This document shows positions 48,729 through 57,869 of a DNA stretch of 64,000 nucleotides, one piece after another. Under the pieces are notes generated by a model, which searched no databases, was not told where the DNA came from, and saw only the letters and a program-made list of their open reading frames with translations. Source of the stretch: Leisingera caerulea DSM 24564 (GTDB taxonomy: Bacteria > Pseudomonadota > Alphaproteobacteria > Rhodobacterales > Rhodobacteraceae); contig NZ_KI421513.1 in assembly GCF_000473325.1 (NCBI RefSeq), positions 363,217-427,216 of the forward strand, given 5' to 3'. Position numbers and translations under genes: made by a program. Positions within the stretch are counted from its first letter, which is position 1; each line of letters opens with the position of its first letter.

Positions 48729-50705
48729 TCAGGCGCCGTCAATTTCCTGCGGTGAGACTTCCAGCAGAAGCTGGCCCGCTTGAACCTGCACACCGGGCCG
48801 CACTGCAACCGATGCGACGATGCCCGCCGCCCCCGCCCGGACTTCGTGCTGCATCTTCATAGCCTCCACAACCGCAAGCCGGCTGCCCGCGGCGACCCTG
48901 TCCCCTTCGGCCACGCAGACCTCCTTCAGCACGCCGTGCATCGGCGCAACAACCTGCCCGGCTTGCCCAGCGGGTGCTGCACCGGCTGACGCCCGCTGGC
49001 GGGTCAGAGTGAATATCCGCGCGGCGGCCGCCACCTGCAGCGTATCGCCCGCCAGGCGCCAGGACTTGAGGTCCGCCCGCACGCCATCAACCCGCAGGCC
49101 GCCGCCTTCCTCCGCCACGCTGTGCTGCCGCTCCCCGCAGGTCACGCGCAACTGGCCCGGTTCCTCACAGACCTGCAGGCTACAGGTTTCCCCGTTGCGC
49201 TCCAGGCGCAGGAAAGAACGCAGGATTCCCTGGCCCGACCAGCCCAGCAGTTCCGGCGCCACGCCCCCCGCCGCAGCGGCGCAGCGCTGCTGCTCCGCGC
49301 GGTGGATCAGGGCTGCAGCCACAGCCATCTCACGGGAGGCCAAAGGCGCCTCCAGCCCGTTCGGGAAATGGCGGGCAATGAAATCGGTGGCGGCATCCGC
49401 TGCGGCAAACTCCGGATGCAAGAGCACTTCCAGCAGGAAGTCGCGATTGCACGCAAGGCCGAACAGCACGCAGTCCTGCAGCGCTGCCACCAGCCGCTGC
49501 CGCGCCTCCTCCCGCGTGCGGCCATGCGCAATCAGCTTGGCCAGCAGCGGGTCATAGAAGGCAGAGACCTCCTGCCCCGCTGCGATCCCGTCATCCACCC
49601 GGATGCCAGCGTTGCTCGGCGGTTGCCACTCCGCGATCCGCCCGGCCTGCGGCAGAAAACCCTGCTCCGCATCCTCCGCATAAAGCCGCACCTCGATGGC
49701 GTGGCCCTCCAGCCGCACGTCGTCCTGCGCCAGCCCCAAAGGCTCGCCCCGCGCCACCCGGATCTGCATCTCCACCAGGTCCAGCCCGGTGACCATCTCC
49801 GTCACCGGATGCTCCACCTGCAGCCGGGTGTTCATCTCCAGGAAATAAAACACCCCGTCCTGATCCAGCAGAAACTCGACCGTGCCCGCCCCCTGGTAGC
49901 CGATGGCCTGCGCCGCCTTGACTGCCGCTGCCCCCATCCGGGCGCGCAAGGCTGCGTCCACGGCCGGGCTTGGCGCCTCCTCCACCACCTTCTGATGGCG
50001 GCGCTGGATGGAGCAATCGCGCTCCCCCAGATGGATTACAGTGCCATCAGCATCGCCGAAAACCTGCACCTCCACATGGCGCGGCCGCGTCAGGGCTTTT
50101 TCCAGGATCACCTCATCGGAACCGAAAGCCGCCAGCGCCTCGCTGCGGGCCAGCTGCAGGGCAGCGCTGAAATCCGCAGGCCGCTGCACCAGCCGCATCC
50201 CCTTGCCGCCGCCGCCCGCGGCTGCCTTGATCATCACCGGAAAGCCGATCCGGTCCGCTTCCGCCGCCAGCACATCGACTGCCTGATCCGCGCCTTCATT
50301 CCCGGGTATGCAAGGAACCCCCGCCGCAATCATCTTGCACTTGGCCGCGGCCTTGTTGCCCATCAGCGCAATCGCCTCCGCAGAAGGGCCAATGAAAACC
50401 AGCCCGGCAGCCGCACAGGCGCGGGCAAATTCTGCATTTTCCGACAGGAAACCATAGCCCGGGTGAACAGCCCCGGCCCCCGCCTCCCTGGCCGCCGCGA
50501 TGATCTTGTCTATCGACAGGTAGCTGTCCGCCACCGGGCCTTCGCCGATGCGGATGGAGGCATCGGCAAATGCGGCATGAGGGCTGGCGGCATCCGCATC
50601 GGTGTAAACCGCAACGCACGCCAGCCCCATCGCCCGTGCCGTGCGCATCACCCGCAGCGCAATTTCGCCGCGGTTGGCCACCAGGATCGTGTCGAAACTG
50701 CTCAT
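48729..50705 (-). CDS. Acyl-CoA carboxylase biotin carboxylase/biotin carrier subunit (geranyl-CoA or methylcrotonyl-CoA type)
   Basis: A 658-residue alpha subunit starting at 50705. The biotin carboxylase part has FDTILVANRGEIALRVMRTARAMG, the Gly-rich ATP loop IKAAAGGGGKGM, LGERDCSIQRRHQKVVEEAPSP and FLEMNTRLQVEHPVTEMVTG. After a BC-CCP mediating region, the C-terminal BCCP domain carries the biotinyl Lys in VVEAMKMQHEV about 35 residues from the end. It pairs with the downstream-numbered carboxyltransferase (10-base gap). The AtuA-family gene in the same operon favours a geranyl-CoA carboxylase (AtuF-like) over methylcrotonyl-CoA carboxylase, but this is not decisive. Confidence 0.9.
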   Translation of the reverse strand: MSSFDTILVANRGEIALRVMRTARAMGLACVAVYTDADAASPHAAFADASIRIGEGPVADSYLSIDKIIAAAREAGAGAVHPGYGFLSENAEFARACAAAGLVFIGPSAEAIALMGNKAAAKCKMIAAGVPCIPGNEGADQAVDVLAAEADRIGFPVMIKAAAGGGGKGMRLVQRPADFSAALQLARSEALAAFGSDEVILEKALTRPRHVEVQVFGDADGTVIHLGERDCSIQRRHQKVVEEAPSPAVDAALRARMGAAAVKAAQAIGYQGAGTVEFLLDQDGVFYFLEMNTRLQVEHPVTEMVTGLDLVEMQIRVARGEPLGLAQDDVRLEGHAIEVRLYAEDAEQGFLPQAGRIAEWQPPSNAGIRVDDGIAAGQEVSAFYDPLLAKLIAHGRTREEARQRLVAALQDCVLFGLACNRDFLLEVLLHPEFAAADAATDFIARHFPNGLEAPLASREMAVAAALIHRAEQQRCAAAAGGVAPELLGWSGQGILRSFLRLERNGETCSLQVCEEPGQLRVTCGERQHSVAEEGGGLRVDGVRADLKSWRLAGDTLQVAAAARIFTLTRQRASAGAAPAGQAGQVVAPMHGVLKEVCVAEGDRVAAGSRLAVVEAMKMQHEVRAGAAGIVASVAVRPGVQVQAGQLLLEVSPQEIDGA

Positions 50706-50715
50706 CCCGCCTCCT

Positions 50716-52332
50716 TCAGATCCGCGCCACGCCAAAGCTGTTGGGGTTCAGCTGCCGCGCCCGCGCTTCCTGGCAGGTCTGCAGGCAAAAGCCGATCACC
50801 CGCCTGGTGTCGCGCGGGTCGATCATCCCCATGTCCAGCACCCGTCCCGAGGTATAGAAGGCGTCAGACTGCCCGCCGAAATGCGCGGTGATCTTCGCGC
50901 GCTGCGCCGCCAGCCGCGCCTCGTCCGCCTCCACGCCCTTGCGCTCCGCCGTGCGCCGGGCGACCTGTTCCATCGTCAGCGCCGCCTGTTCGCCGCCCAT
51001 CACTCCGGTCATCGCATTGGGCCAGGTGAACAGGAAATCCGCGCCAAAGGCATAGCCGCACATGCCGTAGTTTCCTGCCCCAAAACTGGCACCGGTGTAG
51101 AGGGCGACCTTCGGCACCCGCAAATTTGTCACCGCCTGGATCATTTTGGCACCGTGCTTGATCATGCCCGCCCGCTCTGATGCGGTGCCGACCATGTAAC
51201 CGGTGGTATTGTTCAGAAAGACCACCGGCGTGCCGGCCTGGTCCATCGCCTGCAGGAAATGCGTGACCTTGGCGGCCCCGTCCGGGTCCAAGGGGCCATT
51301 ATTGCCGAGAAGGCCAACAGGCTGCCCCATGATCCGCGCCTGCAGGCAAAGCGTGGCCGGCCCGTAGCCCGGCTTGAACTCCCGCAGCTGCGAGCCATCG
51401 GCAATCCGCGCCGCCACCTCGCGCATGTCATAGGGCTTGCGGTAGTCCACCGGCACCACGCCCGCAATCTGATCAGGCGGCAGCACTGGTTCAGCGTAAT
51501 CCGGCAGCGCCGGCGCGCAAGGCTGCCAGCCCAGCCCGGCCACCACCTCCCGGGCGATTTCAATGCCATGGGCATCATCCTCGGCCAGATACTCCACCAG
51601 CCCGGTGGCAGCGGCATGCATTTCAGCACCGCCAAGGTCCGCGTCCTGCGCCACCTCGCCGGTCGCCGCCTGCACCAGCGCGGCGCCCGCCAGCATCGCC
51701 ATGCCGTTGCCCTTGACCCCGATAACATAATCCGACAGCCCCGGCTGATAAGCGCCGCCCGCAGTCGACGCTCCGTGCAGCACCGTGATCACCGGAATGC
51801 CCGCCGCCGACAGCCGCGCCAACCCCGCAAACATTCCGCCGCCATGCGCCCAAAGCTCCACCGTGTAGCGCATCAGGTCGGCGCCGGCGCTTTCCACCAG
51901 GTGGATGAAGGGCAGCTTCTGCCGCTCGGTGATGTCAATCGCGCCCAGCGCCTTGTCCACCGACTTCTGCGTCATCGCGCCGGCATTGATCCCGGCATCA
52001 TCGGCAAAGACCATCGCCCGCACGCCCTCGACATACCCGATCCCCAGGATGATCGAGGCGCCGGGGACTGAGGTCTCCGGATCCGGGTCATCCACCAGAT
52101 AGGAGGCCATGTTGTACAGCTCCAGGAACGGCAGCCCCGGATCCAATAGCGCCGAGACCCGCTCCCGCGGCGACAGCTGCCCGCGTTTGTCAAAAACCGG
52201 GCGGCGTTCTTCGGATCTCGCCGCCGCGCGGGCCTCCAGATCGCGCATCCGCTTGACCAGCGCCAGCATATCTTCGCGGTTTCGGGCGAAGGTTTCGCTG
52301 TCGGGGCTGATTTTGGTCTGGAATTCACTCAT
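50716..52332 (-). CDS. Acyl-CoA carboxylase carboxyltransferase (beta) subunit
   Basis: A 538-residue carboxyltransferase starting at 52332. MLALVKRMRDLEARAAARSEERRPVFDKRGQLSPRERVSALLDPG is the MCC/GCC-type N-terminus. PFIHLVESAGADL and HGASTAGGAYQPGLSDYVIGVKG form the N-lobe site. PVVFLNNTTGYMVGTASERAGMIKHGAKM and GASFGAGNYGMCGYAFGADF form the C-lobe oxyanion holes. It transfers CO2 from biotin to a branched enoyl-CoA. It lies between the AtuA-family and biotin-subunit genes, so one transcript likely encodes all three. Confidence 0.9.
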   Translation of the reverse strand: MSEFQTKISPDSETFARNREDMLALVKRMRDLEARAAARSEERRPVFDKRGQLSPRERVSALLDPGLPFLELYNMASYLVDDPDPETSVPGASIILGIGYVEGVRAMVFADDAGINAGAMTQKSVDKALGAIDITERQKLPFIHLVESAGADLMRYTVELWAHGGGMFAGLARLSAAGIPVITVLHGASTAGGAYQPGLSDYVIGVKGNGMAMLAGAALVQAATGEVAQDADLGGAEMHAAATGLVEYLAEDDAHGIEIAREVVAGLGWQPCAPALPDYAEPVLPPDQIAGVVPVDYRKPYDMREVAARIADGSQLREFKPGYGPATLCLQARIMGQPVGLLGNNGPLDPDGAAKVTHFLQAMDQAGTPVVFLNNTTGYMVGTASERAGMIKHGAKMIQAVTNLRVPKVALYTGASFGAGNYGMCGYAFGADFLFTWPNAMTGVMGGEQAALTMEQVARRTAERKGVEADEARLAAQRAKITAHFGGQSDAFYTSGRVLDMGMIDPRDTRRVIGFCLQTCQEARARQLNPNSFGVARI

Positions 52333-52369
52333 GAACTGCTTTCCCAATTTGCCTTCCGCCCTGCGCACA

Positions 52370-54154
52370 TCATACCGCGGCCTCCAGCAAGTCCGCATCC
52401 ACCCGCACCGGCGCCGCCAGCAGCAATTGCGCATAGCCCTTGGCCTGGGGATCATTACGCAAGGAAGACGTGCCGCCGCCGCCCAGCGCACCCAGCAGCA
52501 GGATATTCATCGCGGCGCTGCCGGGCAGATAGAAGCGCTCCATCCGCCCGTCCCAGAAGTGCCCGAACACCCGGCGCATATGGGGCTCGTCCAGCGCCTC
52601 CCAGATCCAGGGCATCAGTTCCGGCCTGCGCGCGATCACCCCGATATTGGCGATGTCGCCCTTGTCGCCGCTGCGCGCCCAGGCCAGGCGGATCAGCGGC
52701 ACCTCCGCCATCCGCTTGGCCTGCGGCACTGGCGGCGGTGCGGGCGGTTCCACCGCCCTCAGCGGGACAGCCGCGGTCGGCGGCACCGCACAGCTGCCTG
52801 CCGCATCCCGCACTGCCACGGGCACCTGCGCCTTGGGCAGCAGGCAGGAAAACAGCGCCAGCACCGGCGAAGGCTTGGGCCGGGCACCCGCAAACCCGCT
52901 GAGTCCCGGCGGCGCCGACAGGCCCAGCCCCACCGCCTCCTTCAGGAATACCCCTACCCCGCGGGCATCAGGGTGGCGCACCGCAATCTTGGCCGCCACC
53001 TCCCGCGCGGGCTCGCTCTGCCGCAGCCCGCCGAACTGGCTTTCGCTGCCGATAAGCTCAATGCTCACATCGCTGAAATCCGGCAGCTTTGCCGCCTGCA
53101 GCACATCCCGCGACCGGGCCAGCGCCGCCTTGGCAAAGGCCCGCGCCTTGGCCTCGGCATCAAGGCCGTAGAAGGTGAAGTAATGGCCGCTGCGGAAACC
53201 GTCCTGCCAGGTGATGCAGGTCTTATACGCATCCGGCACCCCGCGCCCCCGGGCACCGGCCACCCGCACCCGGTCCGGCCCGGTCTCTGTCGCCGTGACG
53301 GCGGAAAAATCGCACACCGCGTCCGGCAGCACATAGGCCTGCGGGTCGCCGGTCTCATAGAGCAGCTGCTCCGCCACCGTCCCGCGCGATACAAGGCCGC
53401 CGGTGCCTGCAGGCTTGGTCACCTCAAAGGAGCCATCCTCGCGGATCTCCGCAATGGGGTAGCCGATCGCGGCCATATCCTCCGCCGCCTGCCAGTCGGT
53501 GAAATTGCCGCCGGTCGCCTGCGGCCCGCATTCAAGGATATGGCCCGCCAGGCTGCCGCCTGCCAGCCGGTCCAGGTCCGCCGCCCCCCAGCCGAAGTGA
53601 TGAATGCAAGCCCCTAGCGTCACCGCGCTGTCCACGCAGCGCCCGGTCACCACAATGTCCGCGCCACGGTCCAGGGCCGCGGCAATGGGAAAGGCCCCCA
53701 GATAGGCGTTGACGCTGGCAATCTTCTCCAGCGGCGGAAACGGCGCGCCGGTGAACATATCCTCCGGCGCAGCCTCCGCCAGCTCCGCGGCCCGCCCGAG
53801 CAGGTCGTCGCCAGCAACAACCGCCACCTGCAAGTCCAAACCCTTGGCTTCGACCTCTTGCCGCAGGGCCGCGGCGCAGGCCTGCGGGTTCACGCCGCCC
53901 GCGTTGGAGACGACTCGCACCCCCTGCCGCGCGATCTCCGCAAGGTTCGGGGCCATTGCCGCCGTTACGAAATCGGTTGCATACCCTGCCTGCGGATCCT
54001 TTGCCCGCGCCCGCGCCAGCACCGCCATGGTGATCTCGGCCAAGTAGTCATAGACGAGGAAATCCAAGCCTCCCGCCGCCAGCAGCTGCGGCGTGGCCAG
54101 GGCGACCTCCCCCCAGAACCCGGCAGCGCCGCCGATGCGCAGAACCTGTGGCAT
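52370..54154 (-). CDS. atuA: AtuA family protein (DUF1446, acyclic terpene utilisation)
   Basis: A 594-residue protein. The N-terminal DUF1446 domain starts VLRIGGAAGFWGEVALATPQLL, with LDFLVYDYLAEITMAVLARA, RVVSNAGGVNP and GADIVVTGRCVDSAVTLGACIHHFGW. The C-terminal roughly 100 residues are the AtuA ferredoxin-fold domain (LIRLAWARSGDKGDIANIGVIARRPELMPWI ... YLPGSAAMNILLLGALGGGGTSSLRNDPQAKGYAQLLL). AtuA was named in citronellol/geraniol degradation of Pseudomonas, but its reaction is not established. Here it heads an operon with both carboxylase subunits, 37 bases before the carboxyltransferase start. Confidence 0.85.
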   Translation of the reverse strand: MPQVLRIGGAAGFWGEVALATPQLLAAGGLDFLVYDYLAEITMAVLARARAKDPQAGYATDFVTAAMAPNLAEIARQGVRVVSNAGGVNPQACAAALRQEVEAKGLDLQVAVVAGDDLLGRAAELAEAAPEDMFTGAPFPPLEKIASVNAYLGAFPIAAALDRGADIVVTGRCVDSAVTLGACIHHFGWGAADLDRLAGGSLAGHILECGPQATGGNFTDWQAAEDMAAIGYPIAEIREDGSFEVTKPAGTGGLVSRGTVAEQLLYETGDPQAYVLPDAVCDFSAVTATETGPDRVRVAGARGRGVPDAYKTCITWQDGFRSGHYFTFYGLDAEAKARAFAKAALARSRDVLQAAKLPDFSDVSIELIGSESQFGGLRQSEPAREVAAKIAVRHPDARGVGVFLKEAVGLGLSAPPGLSGFAGARPKPSPVLALFSCLLPKAQVPVAVRDAAGSCAVPPTAAVPLRAVEPPAPPPVPQAKRMAEVPLIRLAWARSGDKGDIANIGVIARRPELMPWIWEALDEPHMRRVFGHFWDGRMERFYLPGSAAMNILLLGALGGGGTSSLRNDPQAKGYAQLLLAAPVRVDADLLEAAV

Positions 54155-54350
54155 TGCTCCTCCCTTTGGCCGTCATCCGCTCACAGCATACACGGATTTG
54201 CCCGCAAGCGGCGGCTCCTTGCTGCCAGCCTGGCCGCCAAGGCCTTGGCTTCGCAACAATAACCCCGCGTTCACTGCGGCGGAGGCTGCGCCTGGCCTCA
54301 CGGACGCGTTACAAAATTTCCAAAGGTGAAAGTTTCAGGTTACATTTCAC

Positions 54351-54394
54351 TTGCCGCGAATCATCTTCCGGCGTAATACCGACCCAACGGTCGG
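54351..54394 (+). promoter_or_regulatory. Promoter and TetR-type palindrome of the phenylacetate operon
   Basis: TTGCCG (54351-54356) and TAATAC (54374-54379) are spaced 17 bases. CCGACC (54379-54384) and GGTCGG (54389-54394) form a palindrome with a 4-base spacer adjoining the -10. This placement suits repression by a TetR-type PaaR, whose gene is not in the window. Confidence 0.5.
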
Positions 54395-54430
54395 CTTATC
54401 CCGCCGCCGCCACAGGAGACGCGAACACCC

Positions 54431-55633
54431 ATGGATGCTTTCATCTGCGATGCCACCCGCACCCCGATCGGCCGCTACGGCGGCGCGCTGAGCCAGGTGC
54501 GTACCGATGATCTTGCCGCCCTGCCGATTGCCGCGCTTGCCGCGCGCAACCCGGACGTGGACTGGGGCTCCCTCGACGATGTGATTTTCGGCGATGCCAA
54601 CCAGGCCGGTGAAAGCAACCGCAACGTGGCCCGCATGGCGGCGCTGCTGGCGGGCCTGCCCACCTCTGTGCCCGGCACCACGATCAACCGGCTCTGCGCC
54701 TCCGGCATGGATGCGGTCGGCATGGCGTCCCGCGGGATCAAGGCGGGCGACTACGATATGGCCATCGCCGGCGGCGTAGAAAGCATGTCCCGCGCGCCCT
54801 TTGTGATGCCCAAGGCAACCTCTGCCTTCACCCGCGCCAATGCGGTCTATGACACCACCATCGGCTGGCGCTTCGTGAACAAGAAGATGCACGAGATGTA
54901 CGGCACCGACTCGATGCCGCAGACCGCTGACAACGTGGCCGAGGACTACGGCGTCTCCCGCGAGGATCAGGATGCATTCGCCGCCCGCAGCCAGGCCCGC
55001 TGGGCCGCCGCGCATGGGGCCGGCATCTTCAAGGACGAAATCATCCCGGTCACCATCCCCCAGCGCAAGGGCGATGACATCGTGGTGGACACCGACGAAC
55101 ACCCCCGCCCCGGCACCTCGGCTGAGAAGCTGGCGGGCCTCAAGGGCGTCAACGGCCCGGACAAGACCGTGACCGCTGGCAATGCCTCCGGCGTCAATGA
55201 CGGTGCCGCAGCAATCCTGATGGCGAATGAGGCGGCGGCCGCCAAGAACGGCCTGAAGCCGATGGCCCGCATCGTCGGCATGGCTGCCGCAGGCGTCGAG
55301 CCGCGCATCATGGGCATCGGCCCGGTGCCCGCCACCCGCAAGGTTCTGGCCCGCACCGGCCTCACCATCGACCAGATGGACGTGATCGAACTGAACGAGG
55401 CCTTCGCCAGCCAAGGCCTTGCGACACTGCGCGAGCTTGGCGTTGCCGACGATGCGCCCCATGTTAATCCCAACGGCGGTGCAATTGCACTGGGCCACCC
55501 GCTCGGCATGTCCGGCGCGCGGCTGGTGCTGACCGCCGCCTACCAATTGCAGCGCACCGGCGGGCGTTTTGCGCTCTGCACCATGTGCGTCGGCGTCGGA
55601 CAGGGCACCGCCCTGATCCTGGAACGCGTGTAA
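54431..55633 (+). CDS. pcaF: 3-oxoadipyl-CoA/3-oxo-5,6-dehydrosuberyl-CoA thiolase
   Basis: A 400-residue thiolase with the specific lengths and motifs of PcaF/PaaJ. These are the acylated Cys in NRLCASGMDAVGM (about residue 91), GGVESMSRAPFVMPK, NASGVNDGAAAIL, NEAFASQGLATLRELG, GGAIALGHPLGMSGAR and the second catalytic Cys in ALCTMCVGVGQGTALILERV. It cleaves the beta-ketoacyl-CoA at the end of phenylacetate or beta-ketoadipate catabolism. Its position directly before paaA supports the phenylacetate role. A CACAGGAG ribosome-binding site precedes the ATG. Confidence 0.92.
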   Translation: MDAFICDATRTPIGRYGGALSQVRTDDLAALPIAALAARNPDVDWGSLDDVIFGDANQAGESNRNVARMAALLAGLPTSVPGTTINRLCASGMDAVGMASRGIKAGDYDMAIAGGVESMSRAPFVMPKATSAFTRANAVYDTTIGWRFVNKKMHEMYGTDSMPQTADNVAEDYGVSREDQDAFAARSQARWAAAHGAGIFKDEIIPVTIPQRKGDDIVVDTDEHPRPGTSAEKLAGLKGVNGPDKTVTAGNASGVNDGAAAILMANEAAAAKNGLKPMARIVGMAAAGVEPRIMGIGPVPATRKVLARTGLTIDQMDVIELNEAFASQGLATLRELGVADDAPHVNPNGGAIALGHPLGMSGARLVLTAAYQLQRTGGRFALCTMCVGVGQGTALILERV

Positions 55634-55655
55634 CGAAGATTAGGAGGTCCCAGAC

Positions 55656-56633
55656 ATGTATGCTCAGATGATCAAATCCGAGGCGACCCAGGACGATCCG
55701 GAGAAGCTGGCGGCCTTCCAGGCGCGCATCGACGCGGGCGAGAAGATCGAGCCCAAGGACTGGATGCCCGAAGGCTACCGCAAAACGCTGATCCGCCAGA
55801 TCGGCCAGCACGCCCACTCCGAAATCGTCGGCCAGCTGCCCGAAGGCAACTGGATCACCCGCGCGCCGACGCTGGAGCGCAAGGCGATCCTGCTCGCCAA
55901 AGTGCAGGATGAGGCCGGTCATGGCCTGTACCTCTACTGCGCGGCAGAGACGCTGGGCGTCTCCCGCGACGAGATCACCGAGATGCTGCTGGACGGCCGC
56001 ATGAAGTATTCGTCGATCTTCAACTACCCGACGCTGAACTGGGCCGACATCGGCGCGGTGGGCTGGCTGGTGGACGGTGCGGCGATCATGAACCAGGTGC
56101 CGCTGCAGCGGACCTCCTTCGGCCCCTACTCCCGCGCGATGATCCGCATCTGCAAGGAAGAAAGCTTCCACCAGCGCCAGGGCTATGACGCCATCCGCCA
56201 GATGGCCGAGGGCACCCCGGAGCAGAAGAAGATGGCCCAGGACGCGCTGAACCGCCTGTGGTACCCGTCGCTGATGATGTTCGGCCCGTCCGACAAGGAC
56301 TCGGTCCACTCCGCCCAGTCGATGAAGTGGAAGATCAAGATGAACACCAACGACGAGTTGCGTCAGAAGTTTGTCGACCAGACCGTTCCGCAGGCCGAAT
56401 ACCTGGGCCTGACCATCCCCGATCCGGACCTGAAATGGAACGAGGAGCGCGGCCACTACGACTACACCGACCCGGACTGGAGCGAGTTCTTTGACGTGAT
56501 CCAGGGCAATGGCCCCTGCAACGTGGACCGCCTCGCCGCCCGCAACAAGGCCTGGGACGACGGAGCCTGGGTCCGCGACGGCCTGCTTGCGCATTCCAGA
56601 AAGAAGGCCGCGCGCCAGCACGCCGCCGAGTAA
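55656..56633 (+). CDS. paaA: 1,2-phenylacetyl-CoA epoxidase catalytic subunit A
   Basis: A 325-residue ferritin-like di-iron protein. The iron ligands are within [19 protein letters not shown] (ExxH) near 90 and [19 protein letters not shown] (ExxH) near 167. The start [46 protein letters not shown] is typical PaaA. It epoxidises the ring of phenylacetyl-CoA together with PaaB, PaaC and PaaE. An AGGAGG ribosome-binding site precedes it, 22 bases after the thiolase stop. Confidence 0.95.
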   Translation: MYAQMIKSEATQDDPEKLAAFQARIDAGEKIEPKDWMPEGYRKTLIRQIGQHAHSEIVGQLPEGNWITRAPTLERKAILLAKVQDEAGHGLYLYCAAETLGVSRDEITEMLLDGRMKYSSIFNYPTLNWADIGAVGWLVDGAAIMNQVPLQRTSFGPYSRAMIRICKEESFHQRQGYDAIRQMAEGTPEQKKMAQDALNRLWYPSLMMFGPSDKDSVHSAQSMKWKIKMNTNDELRQKFVDQTVPQAEYLGLTIPDPDLKWNEERGHYDYTDPDWSEFFDVIQGNGPCNVDRLAARNKAWDDGAWVRDGLLAHSRKKAARQHAAE

Positions 56634-56696
56634 CCCCAAGAATTCCGGCGCTACGCCCTGACGCGCAGCGCTCCCTCAGCCAGGAGGATTTGAGAC

Positions 56697-56981
56697 ATGA
56701 AAAACGAATGGCCCCTCTGGGAAATCTTCATCCGCGGCCAGCACGGCATGAGCCACCGCCACGTCGGCTCCCTGCACGCGCCGGACGCCGAGATGGCGAT
56801 CAAGAACGCCCGCGACGTTTATACCCGCCGCAACGAAGGCGTGTCGATCTGGGTGGTGGAAGCCAACCACATCTCCGCCTCCTCGCCCAGCGACAAGGGC
56901 CCGCTCTATGAGCCGTCCGAGTCGAAGGTCTACCGCCACCCGACCTTCTTCGACATCCCCGAAGAAGTGGGGGCGATGTAA
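56697..56981 (+). CDS. paaB: 1,2-phenylacetyl-CoA epoxidase subunit B
   Basis: A 94-residue protein of normal PaaB length. EWPLWEIFIRGQHGMSHRHVGSLHAPDAEMAIKNARDVYTRRNEGVSIWVV is nearly diagnostic. PaaB bridges PaaAC heterodimers in the epoxidase complex. A CCAGGAGGATTTG site precedes the ATG, and the TAATG at its end overlaps the paaC start by one base, indicating translational coupling. Confidence 0.95.
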   Translation: MKNEWPLWEIFIRGQHGMSHRHVGSLHAPDAEMAIKNARDVYTRRNEGVSIWVVEANHISASSPSDKGPLYEPSESKVYRHPTFFDIPEEVGAM

Positions 56982-57742
56982 TGACCCGCGACGACGCATT
57001 CACCCAGTTCCTGCTGCGGATGGGGGACAACACCCTGATCCTCGGCCACCGGGTCAGCGAATGGTGCGGCCATGCGCCGGTGCTGGAAGAGGACATCGCG
57101 CTGGCCAACACCGCGCTGGACCTGATCGGCCAGACCCAGATGTGGCTTGGCCTCGCCGGTGAAGTGCAGGGCGAAGGCAAATCCGCTGACGATCTCGCCT
57201 TCCTGCGCGACGCCTGGGACTTCCGCAATGTTTTGTTGTGCGAGGTGCCGAACGGCGACTTCGGCCGCACCCTGATGCGCCAGTTCCTGTTCGACGCCTG
57301 GCATTCCATCCAGCTGGGCCGCCTGATGAAATCCTCGGACGAGCGGGTCGCCGCGATTGCCGAGAAGGCCTCGAAAGAAGTGGCCTATCACCTGGAGCGC
57401 TCCGCCGACACGGTGGTGGGCCTGGGTGACGGCACCGAGGAAAGCCACCGCCGGATGCAGGAGGCGCTGGACTATCTGTGGCCCTACGTGGGCGAGATGT
57501 TCCAGTCCGACGAGGCCGACGCCGAAATGGTGAAAGCGGGCATCGCCCCCGACCCGGCGTCCCTGCGCGAAGAGTACGACGCGCTGATCTCCCGCATCCT
57601 GGGCGACGCGACGCTGACCATTCCGGAGAGCCGCTTTGCCCACAAGGGCGGGCGCACCGGTGCGATGCATACCGAGCACCTGGGCCACCTGCTGACCCAG
57701 ATGCAATGGCTGCAGCGCGCCTACCCGGGCGCCAAGTGGTAA
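56981..57742 (+). CDS. paaC: 1,2-phenylacetyl-CoA epoxidase structural subunit C
   Basis: A 253-residue ferritin-like partner of PaaA. It begins DDAFTQFLLRMGDNTLILGHRVSEWCGHAPVLEEDIALANTALDLIGQTQMWL. LRDAWDFRNVLLCEVPNGDFGRTLMRQFLFDAWHSIQLGRL and KASKEVAYHLERSADTVVGLGDGTEESHRRMQ follow. The di-iron ligands are largely lost, as expected for the non-catalytic subunit. It overlaps paaB and is followed by hairpins before paaD. Confidence 0.94.
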   Translation: MTRDDAFTQFLLRMGDNTLILGHRVSEWCGHAPVLEEDIALANTALDLIGQTQMWLGLAGEVQGEGKSADDLAFLRDAWDFRNVLLCEVPNGDFGRTLMRQFLFDAWHSIQLGRLMKSSDERVAAIAEKASKEVAYHLERSADTVVGLGDGTEESHRRMQEALDYLWPYVGEMFQSDEADAEMVKAGIAPDPASLREEYDALISRILGDATLTIPESRFAHKGGRTGAMHTEHLGHLLTQMQWLQRAYPGAKW

Positions 57743-57769
57743 GGCCGCGGCCAACGAACTGAGGGCATC

Positions 57770-57845
57770 GCCCGTCCCGGCGGGGCGGGCGGGAAACTCC
57801 TGCCCCGCGGGGGCGGGACGGGCGTTGCCCGGCGTATTGCCGGGC
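57770..57845 (+). terminator. Two hairpins between paaC and paaD
   Basis: Arms GCCCGTCCCG (57770-57779) and CGGGACGGGC (57814-57823) enclose a further GC-rich stem. A second hairpin has arms GCCCGGC (57827-57833) and GCCGGGC (57839-57845), loop GTATT. No T-run follows. They may set the ratio of epoxidase subunits to the maturation factor PaaD. Confidence 0.5.
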
Positions 57846-57869
57846 AGAACAGCCAATGAGGGTAACCGC

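Noticed and set aside
49122..50891. A 589-codon open frame on the plus strand
   Set aside because: Antisense to the biotin carboxylase gene; no domain and biased composition.
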